Notes: generated by a model not told the origin, from the sequence alone. Positions 15,956 to 25,292 are shown, counted from the stretch's first letter. The stretch is 43,046 nt of DNA from an uncultured Bacillota bacterium (GCA_958448635.1 CAUDEQ010000011.1:1-43046), one strand, 5' to 3'. A program made the numbers and translations.

Positions 15956-16429
15956 TTAGAAAATAACGGCCAGATTTGCCTTGGCTATTTCCGATAACTC
16001 CAACTCCCATTTTTTATCATCATGGTCAGCGACGACGATGGTATCACCATGGATACTCTCCAAAACTCCATCGATCCTTTTGACGCCGTCCCTGCCCTTA
16101 TACAGCTTTATTTCGATCTGACTTCCCACATATCTTTCATAATGCTCTTCCTTAAGCAGCGGTCTGTCCATTCCCGGTGAGGAAACCTCCAGATAATAAT
16201 TCTGCTCGATGGGATCCTCCTCGTCCAGCTTCTCGCTTAAAAATCTGCTTACCTTCTCACAATCCTCAGTTCCGATATACGCCTCCTTTTCAGTTTTATC
16301 CACATATACTCTGAGGAACCAGTCTCTGCCTTCCTTCACGAACTGGCAGTCGTAAAGCTCATATCCCTCGTCATTAAGAAATCCGTTAAGCATCTCCTCG
16401 ACGATATCCGTAATTTTTTTCTTTGCCAT
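15956..16429 (-). CDS. rimP: Ribosome maturation factor RimP
   Basis: RimP helps assemble the 30S subunit. The product (157 residues from the start used here) shows EEMLNGFLNDEGYELYDCQFVKEG with truncated spacing typical of the family, WFLRVYVDK, and the diagnostic YYLEVSSPGMDRPL. The C-terminal Sm-like domain contains LYKGRDGVKRIDGVL. Three in-frame ATG codons (16459, 16435, 16429) are possible; none has a strong ribosome-binding site. The last is preferred because GTGAG lies six bases upstream. It is the first gene of the translation-factor operon, with a promoter at 16532-16560 and a leader hairpin in between. Confidence 0.93.
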   Translation of the reverse strand: MAKKKITDIVEEMLNGFLNDEGYELYDCQFVKEGRDWFLRVYVDKTEKEAYIGTEDCEKVSRFLSEKLDEEDPIEQNYYLEVSSPGMDRPLLKEEHYERYVGSQIEIKLYKGRDGVKRIDGVLESIHGDTIVVADHDDKKWELELSEIAKANLAVIF

Positions 16430-16471
16430 GTTCATCTCACTTTCAGCATTTTCGTGCATTGTTACTGATCA

Positions 16472-16502
16472 CAAAAGTAAAGAGTGGGTTTTGCCCACTC
16501 TT
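16472..16502 (-). promoter_or_regulatory. Terminator-like hairpin in the rimP-nusA leader
   Basis: On the minus strand AAGAGTGGG, a five-base loop and CCCACTCTT are followed by TACTTTT. The hairpin is about 25 bases downstream of the predicted transcription start and 43 bases upstream of rimP, so it is in the 5' UTR and not after polC. The T-run is interrupted. In Bacillus subtilis the nusA operon is autoregulated by NusA-dependent termination in its leader; the same arrangement is inferred here. Confidence 0.7.
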
Positions 16503-16531
16503 ACTTCAATCAAGTACTGTTGTCACTGAAT

Positions 16532-16560
16532 ATATTAGCATATAAACCCCGCCGTTGCAA
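16532..16560 (-). promoter_or_regulatory. Promoter of the rimP-nusA-infB operon
   Basis: TTGCAA (16555-16560) and TAATAT (16532-16537) are exactly 17 bases apart on the minus strand. Transcription should begin near 16525, giving a leader of about 95 bases that contains the hairpin at 16472-16502. Confidence 0.75.
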
Positions 16561-16701
16561 GGGTTTTGTTATAAATAATTTCGATAAATGCTTGTATTTT
16601 CAATGGTTTTGGAAGCCTGAGGATGCAAAGGTGCGCCTCCGCACTGTGTCCGGCGGCAATACCTCTCATAAGGCCTTGCGACTCATTCCCGCTATGCAGC
16701 A

Positions 16702-19700
16702 TCAGAAGAGGCTCATCTGAGCTGTTTCAGGCAGTCCCTCCAGCACGCCGTGCTGCCTCATCTCATCCAGCGCCGTCTTGTTGACTCTTCCACGCTCGCT
16801 GATCTCTTCGACGGTCTCATACGGTCTCTTAAGGTATTCCTCCTGAAACACGGTGGCTGCGCCTTCTCCAACGCCCGATATAGCCACAAACGGCAGCACC
16901 ACCTTTCCGTCGTGGGCGATGAACCGCAGGCTGTCGGAGACTCCCAGTCTTGCAGGCGCAAATTCATAGCCTCTGGCGTACATCTCATATGCGACCTCCA
17001 GCACCGTGACCTCTTCCTCCTCCTTCTTGGAAGCGTCCTTTCCCTTGCGAATTATCTCGTTGAGACGATCCTCCACAGCCTTCTGACCTCGAAGTATCAC
17101 CTTTTCATCGAAATATGCCACCTTGGTGGTAAACCACACAGCGTAGAATTCAACAGGATGATATACCTTATAATATGCGATACGCGCCGACATCATGACG
17201 TATGCCACAGCATGGGCACGCGGGAACATGTACTTTATCTTCTTACATGATTCTATGTACCATTCGGGAACCTGATGCTCCCTCATCAAGGTCTCCTGCT
17301 CCTCTGTGAGGCCTTTTCCCTTTCTTACCTTTTCCATTATGGTAAAGGCATCCTTGTTGGGCAGCCCCTTGAGCCTCAGGTAGTTCATGATGTCATCTCT
17401 GGTGGCGATGGCCTCCTTCATAGTCGTTACGCCGTTTACGATCAGATCCTGTGCATTGCCCAACCACACGTCGGTGCCGTGGGAAAGCCCTGAGATACGC
17501 ACCAGCTCCTCGAAGCTGGTGGGCTGTATGTCGTCCAGCATCTGCCTTACGAACTTGGTGCCGAACTCAGGTATGCCGTAGCTGCCGTGGGTGAACTTGT
17601 AATCAGGGTCCTTGATGTCAAGGCCCTCCGTTCCGATGAAGATGGACATCACCTTGTCGTCCTTGATGGGAACGGTCAGCGGATCCACACCCGTCATATC
17701 CTGAAGCTGTCTTATCATGGACGGAGCATCGTGCCCCAGTATATCCAGCTTCAGCAGATTCTGGTCAATGGAGTGGTAGTCGAAATGTGTCGTCACTATA
17801 TCGGATTTCACATCGTTTGCAGGATGCTGCACAGGGCAGAACTCATATATCTCATGTCCTCTCGGCACGATGATGATGCCTCCGGGGTGCTGTCCGCTGG
17901 TCTTCCTGACACCCTCACAGCATGAAGTCAGCCTGTCCAGCTCAAATTTATTCACGTTTATATTGCGCTCGTCAAAATACTTTGCCACATATCCGAAGGC
18001 AGTCTTGTCCTTGATTGTGCCTATCGTTCCCGCCTTATATACGTTCTCCGAGCCGAATATTTCCTCAACATATTTGTGAGCCGTAGCCTGATATTCTCCC
18101 GCAAAGTTCAGATCTATATCAGGCTCCTTGTTGGCTTCGAAGCCCAGGAATGTTTCAAAAGGAATGGTGAAGCCTTCTTTTCTGTACGGTGTACCGCATA
18201 CAGGACACACCTTGTCCGGCATATCCACTCCGCAGTCATACTTGGTCTTGTCTCCCCACTCCATATGCTTACATTCAGGATTCGGACAGAGGTAGTGGGC
18301 AGGAAGCGGATTTACCTCCGTTATACCTGACATGGTGGCTGCAAAGGATGATCCCACCGAGCCTCTGGAGCCTACCAGATATCCGTCTGAAAGAGATTTC
18401 TGTACCAGCATCTCCGCAGACCTGTACATTACGGCATATCCGTTGTCTATGATGGAGTTCAGCTCCTTGTCCAATCTGGCTCTTATCTCCTCAGGCAGCG
18501 GTGAGCCGTACATTCCCTCTGCACGCTCATCGCATACACGCCTCAGGTATTCCTCGGCGCCGTCAATCTTAGGAGGGAACTTCCCCTCCGGAACAGGCAT
18601 CATAGGCTCAATCATGTCCGCTATCAAATTGGTGTTGGTGATGACCACCTCGTAAGCCTTTTCCTCGCCGAGATACATGAATTCCTCCATCATCTCCTGC
18701 GTCGTTCTGAAATACAGCCCCTCGTCTCCCTCCACATCCTTGAAGCCCTGACCTGCCATCAGGATTCTTCTGTAAAGAGCCTCCTCGGCATCGAAATAGT
18801 GGGAGTCACAGGTGGCGCATACGGGCTTTCCGTATTTTTCACCGAGAGCGACTATCTTCCTGTTGTTTTCCTTAAGCTCCTCCTCGCTGCCGACAGTTCC
18901 GTTGCTCAGCATAAAGCTGTTGTTCACCAGAGGCTGTATTTCCAGGTAGTCGTAGAAGTCCACCAGCTCCTTCAGCCTCTCCTCGCTCTCGCCGCCGAGA
19001 ACTGCCCTGTAAATCTCTCCTGCCTCACAGGCAGAGCCGATGATGAGCCCTTCTCTGTGGGCGGAAAGAACCGACTTGGGAATCCTCGGTCTCTTATGAA
19101 AGTATTTTAAATGAGACAGGGAAACCAGCTTGTAAAGATTCTTCAGGCCTGTTCTGTTCCTGGCAAAAAGTATGATATGGTTGGTCCCTCTGCCCTTGAT
19201 GTTTATGTTTCCTTCATCGTCTATCAATCCGTCATCGTCCAGAAGATACCCCTCGCATCCGTACAGTATCTTTATCTCCTTGCCGGCATGCGATGCATCA
19301 GGGAAGGCCTGAACAACACCGTGATCCGTGATGGCCACAGCCTTATGCCCCCACTTCTCCGCAGTCTTTACCATTCTCTTGACGTCGTTCAACCCGTCCA
19401 TGGCGCTCATTTTAGTATGGGCATGCAGCTCCACTCTCTTTTCGGAATAAGTATCTATTCTCTCTATCTTTTCGATCTTTTCTATATCATCCGCCATCAC
19501 GGTGACACAGTTATCGAATCTGTCCCACTGAGCAAGACCGCGAATCCTTATACCGTCACCCTTGTCGAAGTGTGAATCTATATCATCCCACTTCTCATTG
19601 AGCACGAAGGCCTTTATGCATATACTGGTTCTCTTGTCTGTGACATACAGGCTTATCAGCTTGCTGTCCTCTCTTATGGTCCTGCTGTCCTTTTTGAACA

Positions 19701-20502
19701 GCTCTCCCTCTATTATCACCTTGCCGCTCTCGGAGGTTATCTCCGACACAGACGTGGCCTTACCGTTGATGGCTGAACCCATTATGATATTTCCCTTGAC
19801 AGGCACATATCCTCTTCGGCGTTTACCCCTGAAGGGTTTTTCCGTCTTTGCTCCCGAAGCTCCGCCTGCGGCGCTGCCTGCATCAGGTACAAAAGGCATC
19901 TCCTCAGCCGATTTTGCCTTTGCAGCCTGAAGGGACTCCATCGCCTTTTCCTGGTGCTTCTCGAAGACTTCCCGCTCCTTTTCCTCCAGATGCTTTCCCA
20001 CGTGCCTGTAGCTATAGCTGTCGTTTTCAAAGACAACGCTGACATCCATATCAAGATCTTTCTTCAGCAGTTCTCTGAATCTTTCCGCCACCTCCTTGTT
20101 GAGGACATCCACCGACAGCTGCCCCAACGCATATATGATGAGCTTGTCAGCTTCAAGGAGAAACCTCTCGGGGTAAATGGTCTTGGTCACATGTGCAAAC
20201 CTGCCGTTCACAAGAGTTATCATGTGGTATATGTAGAATCTCAGAGCCTCCTCTCTGCTCTGCAGCAGATCTCTGTATGTAAATCGTATTTCAACGTCCT
20301 CTATGTCTCTCAGCTGTCCCAGCAGCGTTCTCCTGAACTTATCCACCGCCTCATAGGGCAGCACAAAATTAAGCTCTAATTCCAGCGTGAGCTTTTTACC
20401 CTCCTCTGAAATCACAGCTTTCTTCGTTTCAAGCTTAAGGTCCTTTTCCGTCAGTCCTCCCAGCTTTGAAAAATCAATCGAGCTTTCCAGTATCCTTCGC
20501 AT
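16702..20502 (-). CDS. polC: DNA polymerase III PolC-type alpha subunit lacking the exonuclease domain
   Basis: PolC is the replicative polymerase of low-GC Gram-positives. The 1266-residue product has the N-terminal domain, an OB domain (about 235-345), a PHP domain opening with VELHAHTKMSAMDG (His360, His362), ITDHG and CATCDSHYF. A zinc-binding segment lies at 739-770 (CPNPEC, CPVCG). The polymerase core has GSRGSVGSS, catalytic PDIDLNF (Asp795, Asp797) and LLKLDILGHD (Asp920); QMSLF at the C-terminus is a clamp-binding motif. Bacillus PolC has about 1437 residues because a DnaQ-like 3'-5' exonuclease interrupts the PHP domain. Here LYGCEGYLLDDDG (413-425) runs through a linker of about 15 residues to NHIILFARNRTGLKNLYKLV, the sequence that normally follows the exonuclease. 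No VFDVETTG-like motif exists anywhere in the protein. The frame is intact. It overlaps the end of ispG by 29 bases. Confidence 0.97.
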   Translation of the reverse strand: MRRILESSIDFSKLGGLTEKDLKLETKKAVISEEGKKLTLELELNFVLPYEAVDKFRRTLLGQLRDIEDVEIRFTYRDLLQSREEALRFYIYHMITLVNGRFAHVTKTIYPERFLLEADKLIIYALGQLSVDVLNKEVAERFRELLKKDLDMDVSVVFENDSYSYRHVGKHLEEKEREVFEKHQEKAMESLQAAKAKSAEEMPFVPDAGSAAGGASGAKTEKPFRGKRRRGYVPVKGNIIMGSAINGKATSVSEITSESGKVIIEGELFKKDSRTIREDSKLISLYVTDKRTSICIKAFVLNEKWDDIDSHFDKGDGIRIRGLAQWDRFDNCVTVMADDIEKIEKIERIDTYSEKRVELHAHTKMSAMDGLNDVKRMVKTAEKWGHKAVAITDHGVVQAFPDASHAGKEIKILYGCEGYLLDDDGLIDDEGNINIKGRGTNHIILFARNRTGLKNLYKLVSLSHLKYFHKRPRIPKSVLSAHREGLIIGSACEAGEIYRAVLGGESEERLKELVDFYDYLEIQPLVNNSFMLSNGTVGSEEELKENNRKIVALGEKYGKPVCATCDSHYFDAEEALYRRILMAGQGFKDVEGDEGLYFRTTQEMMEEFMYLGEEKAYEVVITNTNLIADMIEPMMPVPEGKFPPKIDGAEEYLRRVCDERAEGMYGSPLPEEIRARLDKELNSIIDNGYAVMYRSAEMLVQKSLSDGYLVGSRGSVGSSFAATMSGITEVNPLPAHYLCPNPECKHMEWGDKTKYDCGVDMPDKVCPVCGTPYRKEGFTIPFETFLGFEANKEPDIDLNFAGEYQATAHKYVEEIFGSENVYKAGTIGTIKDKTAFGYVAKYFDERNINVNKFELDRLTSCCEGVRKTSGQHPGGIIIVPRGHEIYEFCPVQHPANDVKSDIVTTHFDYHSIDQNLLKLDILGHDAPSMIRQLQDMTGVDPLTVPIKDDKVMSIFIGTEGLDIKDPDYKFTHGSYGIPEFGTKFVRQMLDDIQPTSFEELVRISGLSHGTDVWLGNAQDLIVNGVTTMKEAIATRDDIMNYLRLKGLPNKDAFTIMEKVRKGKGLTEEQETLMREHQVPEWYIESCKKIKYMFPRAHAVAYVMMSARIAYYKVYHPVEFYAVWFTTKVAYFDEKVILRGQKAVEDRLNEIIRKGKDASKKEEEEVTVLEVAYEMYARGYEFAPARLGVSDSLRFIAHDGKVVLPFVAISGVGEGAATVFQEEYLKRPYETVEEISERGRVNKTALDEMRQHGVLEGLPETAQMSLF

Positions 20503-21547
20503 ATTCCTCTGCCATCTTCATGAGTTCATCTGCAATATCTTCTTCCTTTACGGATCTTACTATCTCTCCGTCTTTGAACAGGAGGCCCTTGCCCTTTCCG
20601 CAGGCAACTCCTATATCGGCTCCTTTGGCCTCACCGGGGCCGTTTACGGCGCAGCCCATAACCGCTATCTTGATGCTAAAGTCTCTTTTCTCCGAAAGCA
20701 GCTGAGCCTTTTTCTCCACCTCCTGCACTATGGCCTCAAGATCCACCTCTGTCCTGCCGCATGTGGGGCAGGAGACGATTTCCACGCTGTCCTTCCTGAT
20801 TCCCAGCGCAGCCAGCAGCTCCCTGGCAAAGCGCACCTCCTCCACGGGATCGGCTGTAAGGGATACCCTGAGGGTATCTCCTATTCCCTCCAGCAGCAGC
20901 GCACCTATACCGGCCGCAGACTTTATCTTGCCCCTGGACGGAGTTCCCGCCTCGGTGACTCCGATATGCAGCGGATATGGCGAGCTGGCGTGTACTATCT
21001 TATATGCCTCGTAATTCATCCTTACGTCCGAAGACTTCAGCGATATTACGATATCTTCGAAATCATATTTTTCAAGCATGGCCACGTTTCTAAGAGCGCT
21101 TTCCGCAAGCCCCTCTGCCGTAACGCCTCCCCATGCTGTCAGTATATCCTTTTCCAACGATCCTGAGTTTACCCCGACTCTTATGGGTATTCTCCTCATT
21201 TTCGCATGCTCTATAACCTTTCTGACGTTCTCCTTCGAGCCTATATTCCCGGGATTTATCCTCACCTTGTCAGCTCCTGCTTCTATGGCAGCGATGGCCA
21301 GACGGTGATCGAAGTGTATATCCGCCACCAACGGCACATGCACCTTTGATCTTATCCTCTTGAATGCCTCCGCAGCATCCATGTCCGGAACGGCAAGCCT
21401 GACTATCTGGCAGCCTGCCTCCTCCAGCTCTCTTATCTGTATCACCGTCGCCTCCACATCTGTGGTCTTCGTATTGGTCATCGACTGTATGGAAACGCAG
21501 CTTCCGCCGCCGATCTCCACATCACCGCATTTCACAAGCCTCTTCAT
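20474..21547 (-). CDS. ispG: 4-hydroxy-3-methylbut-2-enyl diphosphate synthase
   Basis: IspG is the iron-sulfur enzyme that converts methylerythritol cyclodiphosphate to HMBPP in the MEP isoprenoid pathway. The product (357 residues) has the N-terminal TIM-barrel sequence GGGSCVSIQSMTNTKTTDV, PLVADIHFDHRLA, RINPGNIG, and the C-terminal cluster-binding motifs SCPTCGRTEVDLE and MGCAVNGPGEAKGADIG, which provide three cysteines. ATG at 21545-21547 follows GAGAGG by five bases; a GTG six bases earlier is less likely. It belongs to the uppS-cdsA-dxr-rseP-ispG-polC run, so two MEP genes (dxr and ispG) flank rseP. Confidence 0.97.
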   Translation of the reverse strand: MKRLVKCGDVEIGGGSCVSIQSMTNTKTTDVEATVIQIRELEEAGCQIVRLAVPDMDAAEAFKRIRSKVHVPLVADIHFDHRLAIAAIEAGADKVRINPGNIGSKENVRKVIEHAKMRRIPIRVGVNSGSLEKDILTAWGGVTAEGLAESALRNVAMLEKYDFEDIVISLKSSDVRMNYEAYKIVHASSPYPLHIGVTEAGTPSRGKIKSAAGIGALLLEGIGDTLRVSLTADPVEEVRFARELLAALGIRKDSVEIVSCPTCGRTEVDLEAIVQEVEKKAQLLSEKRDFSIKIAVMGCAVNGPGEAKGADIGVACGKGKGLLFKDGEIVRSVKEEDIADELMKMAEEYAKDTGKLD

Positions 21548-21566
21548 AAGCACCTCTCCATAAAAG

Positions 21567-22580
21567 TCATGAGAACAGCGGAACGATAAATCTGACGATA
21601 TCGTTCCACGTAACGTATACCATAAGAACCAGCAGCAGCATTATCCCGATGAAATGTATCTTTCCCTCCATCTCATCGGTAACACGCTTTCCTGTTATCT
21701 TCCTTATCAGCAGGAATAGAAGTCTACCGCCGTCAAGAGCAGGAAGCGGCAGCAGATTCATCACCGCCAGATTGAGACTCAGCAGAGCCGCCAGATACAC
21801 GACGTATATCAGTCCCATTCTGGCTGAATCATTCACAACATACACGATTCCCACCGGACCGCTCAGCTCCTTCGCCGAAATATCTCCCGTAAACAGCTGC
21901 CCCAGTAGATCGTACATCATCACCGTCATATTCCACGTGTTGGAGACGCCCTTCGTTATGGACGGTATGAGCCTGTGCTCCATTTCCGGCATAACGCCTA
22001 TAACCGTCCTTCCCGACTCTTCATCTAAATGAGGAGTTACCGTGGTGTCAGTTTCATGCCCGTCTCTGAGAACGGTGACCTGTATTTCCTTTCCTTCGTT
22101 TTCTCCCACGACGGTCTGAAGATCAGTCCATTCGTTTATCCGGCTTCCATCCATGGAAACCATTTGGTCTCCTGCCATCAGACCGGCTTCATATGCAGGA
22201 GAGCCCTCTTCCACATTGTCCAGCGTAGTTGTGGCCTGCCCGACATAAAATGCGATGATTATCATCAGAATTATCGCCGTAAGAAGGTTCATGACGGAGC
22301 CGGCAGCAAGTACGATGGCTCTCTGCCATGCAGGCTTGTTGTTGAACGCCCTGGCGTCTTCCGACTCCTCGTCCTCGCCCTCCATGGCGCAGAAGCCTCC
22401 CAGCGGAAGCGCCCTCAGGGAGTAAAGCGTCTCGCCTCTCTGCTTTTTAAACAATGTCGGACCCATACCTATGGAAAATTCGTTCACCTTGATCCCGCAC
22501 AGCTTGGCGGTGATAAAATGGCCGAATTCATGCACAAATATCAGCAGACAGAATATTATCACTGCATATATCAATGTCAT
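21567..22580 (-). CDS. rseP: Site-2 membrane metalloprotease RseP/RasP
   Basis: RseP cleaves membrane-embedded substrates such as anti-sigma factors and remnant signal peptides. The 337-residue protein has the zinc-binding HEFGH at residues 17-21 in the first membrane segment, a central PDZ domain (about 115-185, with GSPAYEAGLMAGDQMVSMDG), and a C-terminal membrane segment with NLLPLPALDGGRLLF that supplies the third metal ligand. Three to four transmembrane segments are visible. It lies between dxr and ispG, its normal neighbours. Confidence 0.96.
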   Translation of the reverse strand: MTLIYAVIIFCLLIFVHEFGHFITAKLCGIKVNEFSIGMGPTLFKKQRGETLYSLRALPLGGFCAMEGEDEESEDARAFNNKPAWQRAIVLAAGSVMNLLTAIILMIIIAFYVGQATTTLDNVEEGSPAYEAGLMAGDQMVSMDGSRINEWTDLQTVVGENEGKEIQVTVLRDGHETDTTVTPHLDEESGRTVIGVMPEMEHRLIPSITKGVSNTWNMTVMMYDLLGQLFTGDISAKELSGPVGIVYVVNDSARMGLIYVVYLAALLSLNLAVMNLLPLPALDGGRLLFLLIRKITGKRVTDEMEGKIHFIGIMLLLVLMVYVTWNDIVRFIVPLFS

Positions 22581-22599
22581 ATTTCAGTTTCCCCTCCTG

Positions 22600-23748
22600 C
22601 TAAAACATATTCCTCACTTCTTCTCTTATTCTCATATCCATATCCAATACACCTTCCAGCTCAAGACCGTACTGCGCCTCATGCTTCTCCATCACCTTCA
22701 CCAGCGTGTTCTGTATATCGGTGAATTTGATTCTTTCATTGAGGAAAAGCTCCACCAGCACCTCGTTGGCGCCGTTGAGTACCACAGGATAGCTGCCGCC
22801 CCTCCTGCAGGCTTCCAATGCCAGCCGTACTGTCTTGAAGACATCCATGTCCACCTGATGGAAGGTCATGCCCTTTTCCAGCGAGAAAAAATCAAGCCCG
22901 TTGCTCATGGAAGAAAGATCCACCCTGTCCGGGTATGAAAAGGCATAGGCGATGGGAGTCCTCATATCAGGCTTACCCATCTGTCCTATGATGCTTCCGT
23001 CCATGTATTCCACCGCAGAATGAAGGATGCTCTGAGGGTGGACCACTACCTGTATCTTTTCCGTCGGAACATCGAAAAGCCATCTGGCCTCGATGACCTC
23101 CAGCCCCTTGTTCATCATGGTGGCCGAATCTATGGTTATCTTGCTTCCCATGGACCAGTTGGGGTGCTTCAGCGCCTGCTGAAGAGTCACCTTCTCCATC
23201 TGCTCAAGACTGTACCCTCTGAACGGTCCTCCCGATGCCGTAAGTATTATGCGCTTTATCTCATTGCCTTCATTGCCCTGCAGACACTGGAATATGGCGC
23301 TGTGCTCGCTGTCCACAGGCAGCAGCCTTACTCCATGCCTTCGCACCGCCTCCATCACCAGCTCTCCCCCTGCCACAAGGGTTTCCTTGTTTGCAAAGGC
23401 GATGTCCTTTCCTGTCCCTATGGCTGCCATCGTCGGTTCCAGCCCCCTCATTCCCATGAGAGAGTTCAATACCATATCGCAGTCCTCCATGGATGCCAGC
23501 GCCTTCAGACCTTCCTTTCCATAATAGACTTCAATATTTCCGTATTTTTTTGAAACCGCCAGTGCATCCTCTTCCCTTTCGAGACATACCGCCTCAGGTC
23601 TGAATCTTTCTATCTGACGACATAAAAGCTCGACGCTTCTGGCACATGAAAGAGCCGCCACCGAAAACATTTCTTCGTTTTCCGCAATCACCTGCAGAGC
23701 CTGAGTACCTATGGAGCCTGTGCTTCCTAAAATCGAAATTCTTTTCAT
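22600..23748 (-). CDS. dxr: 1-deoxy-D-xylulose 5-phosphate reductoisomerase
   Basis: Dxr converts DXP to MEP with NADPH, the first committed step of the MEP pathway. The 382-residue product has ILGSTGSIGTQAL at the N-terminus (NADPH site), FANKETLVAGGELV, the metal and substrate residues in PVDSEHSAIFQ, the loop SGGPFRGYS, and HPNWSMGSKITIDSATMM with NKGLEVIEA. Length matches the family. GGAGA lies before the ATG. It is followed by rseP and ispG and preceded by cdsA. Confidence 0.97.
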   Translation of the reverse strand: MKRISILGSTGSIGTQALQVIAENEEMFSVAALSCARSVELLCRQIERFRPEAVCLEREEDALAVSKKYGNIEVYYGKEGLKALASMEDCDMVLNSLMGMRGLEPTMAAIGTGKDIAFANKETLVAGGELVMEAVRRHGVRLLPVDSEHSAIFQCLQGNEGNEIKRIILTASGGPFRGYSLEQMEKVTLQQALKHPNWSMGSKITIDSATMMNKGLEVIEARWLFDVPTEKIQVVVHPQSILHSAVEYMDGSIIGQMGKPDMRTPIAYAFSYPDRVDLSSMSNGLDFFSLEKGMTFHQVDMDVFKTVRLALEACRRGGSYPVVLNGANEVLVELFLNERIKFTDIQNTLVKVMEKHEAQYGLELEGVLDMDMRIREEVRNMF

Positions 23749-23765
23749 ATTCCATCTCCGGCTTA

Positions 23766-24545
23766 TTATAATATCACCAGCACTATATAGTAATATACCA
23801 TCGGTCCTGTGAACAGCACGCTGTCGAATCTGTCCAGAATGCCGCCGTGACCCGGTATCAGATTTCCGTAATCCTTGATTCCCATCTTTCTCTTGAATAC
23901 AGACGCCGTAAGATCTCCCAGCTGTGAAACCACTCCTCCCAGCACTCCTATGATGAGACAGTGAATCAGTATTTCCGGTGCGAAGAAGCAGCCGAAGATA
24001 CCGCTGAGGATTACGCTGCCCAGAATTCCTCCCACAGATCCTTCGATGGTCTTTTTAGGGCTTATCTTCGGACAAAGCTTGTGCTTCCCCAGGGCAAAGC
24101 CCGTGAAGTACGCCATGATATCCGTACCGAAGGCCGTTATCACTATCAGCCATATGAGTATTTCATATTCCGTCTGCTCCACCAAGGTTACATGGAATGA
24201 GAAGAATATGACGTAAACTATGCCCGTTATGGTCGCCATCGCATCTTCCAGCTTCCTGTGTTCGATATTGAACAGGTACAGCAGACTCGCCAGTACAACT
24301 CCGAAGAACCAGAGCATATACCATCGTGAATCCTCCGTAAAGAAATCAATGCAGTAGAGTGCTGCCGCTGCAATCACAGCAATGGGAAATGCAGGCCTGA
24401 TGTCCATGGCATGAAAACCATTGTAAAACTCCCTTACTCCCATGATCCCTATGAGCAGACATGCTGCAAAAAGCACATATCCTCCGAAATACAGTATCGC
24501 CAAAAGCGGAAGCATAATGATGCCCGACAGTATTCTTATTTTCAT
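23766..24545 (-). CDS. cdsA: Phosphatidate cytidylyltransferase
   Basis: CdsA makes CDP-diacylglycerol, precursor of all bacterial phospholipids. The 259-residue protein has about eight membrane segments, KISPKKTIEGSVGGILGS, and the family signature near the C-terminus: SVFKRKMGIKD followed by NLIPGHGGILDRFD. Two ATG codons (24551 and 24545) are possible; the second has better spacing from GGAGG, which lies in the last codons of uppS. The gene follows uppS without a gap. Confidence 0.95.
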   Translation of the reverse strand: MKIRILSGIIMLPLLAILYFGGYVLFAACLLIGIMGVREFYNGFHAMDIRPAFPIAVIAAAALYCIDFFTEDSRWYMLWFFGVVLASLLYLFNIEHRKLEDAMATITGIVYVIFFSFHVTLVEQTEYEILIWLIVITAFGTDIMAYFTGFALGKHKLCPKISPKKTIEGSVGGILGSVILSGIFGCFFAPEILIHCLIIGVLGGVVSQLGDLTASVFKRKMGIKDYGNLIPGHGGILDRFDSVLFTGPMVYYYIVLVIL

Positions 24546-24547
24546 AT

Positions 24548-25270
24548 TCATCTACCTCCGAATCTACGTTCCCTGCTCTGATAGTCGGCAATGGCCTTCT
24601 CGTACTCCTGAGGAGTAAAATCAGGCCAGTACACATCTGAAAAAACAAGCTCGCTGTATGCGCCCTGCCACAGCAGGAAATTGGAAAGCCTCAGCTCTCC
24701 GCTGGTCCTTATTATCAGCTCCGGATCCGGAGCATCGGCGTTGAACACTCCCGTAAAAAGCTCAGCTGCTATTGCATCCTCGTCTATCTCCTCAGGCTCC
24801 AGCTCACCGGCTTTCACCTTTTCAGCCAGCGCCTTCACTGCTCTTGTTATCTCGTCTCTTCCTCCGTAATTGAGGGCTATATTGAACTGAAGGCCTGTAT
24901 TGTCCTTAGTCGCCTCCAGAGTCTTCTCAAGACTCCTGACAGCATCTGCCGGAAGCGCTGTATAATCTCCCAGTATCTTGACCTTGACATTGTTGTCGAT
25001 CAACCCCTTGAGGTCGCTGGCAACCCAGCTCACAAGCAGCTTGAATATGCCTGAAACCTCCTCCAGCGAGCGTTTCCAGTTCTCAGTGGAAAAAGCATAC
25101 ACTGTCAGATGCTTTATCCCAAGCTTATCGGAATGATCCACGATTTTCTTCATGGCCTTCATTCCCGCATTATGTCCCGCCAGCCGCGGTACTCCTCTTT
25201 CCTTGGCCCATCTGCCGTTGCCGTCCATTATGACTGCCACGTGGGTGGGCATTCTGTCTTTGTTAAGCAT
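24548..25270 (-). CDS. uppS: Undecaprenyl diphosphate synthase
   Basis: UppS adds isopentenyl units in cis to farnesyl diphosphate, giving the C55 lipid carrier for peptidoglycan. The 240-residue enzyme shows VAVIMDGNGRWAKERG with the catalytic aspartate at residue 16, LTVYAFSTENWKR, NIALNYGGRDEI, and the substrate-binding IRTSGELRLSNFLLWQ. AGGGA lies six bases before the ATG. It starts the uppS-to-polC run, separated from frr by a 12-bp hairpin. Confidence 0.97.
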   Translation of the reverse strand: MLNKDRMPTHVAVIMDGNGRWAKERGVPRLAGHNAGMKAMKKIVDHSDKLGIKHLTVYAFSTENWKRSLEEVSGIFKLLVSWVASDLKGLIDNNVKVKILGDYTALPADAVRSLEKTLEATKDNTGLQFNIALNYGGRDEITRAVKALAEKVKAGELEPEEIDEDAIAAELFTGVFNADAPDPELIIRTSGELRLSNFLLWQGAYSELVFSDVYWPDFTPQEYEKAIADYQSRERRFGGR

Positions 25271-25292
25271 AATAAATCCCTGAATCGCACAA

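Noticed and set aside
16472..16502. Terminator of the polC operon
   Set aside because: The rimP promoter at 16532-16560 lies upstream of the hairpin, so the hairpin is inside the rimP leader. It could still stop polC read-through.
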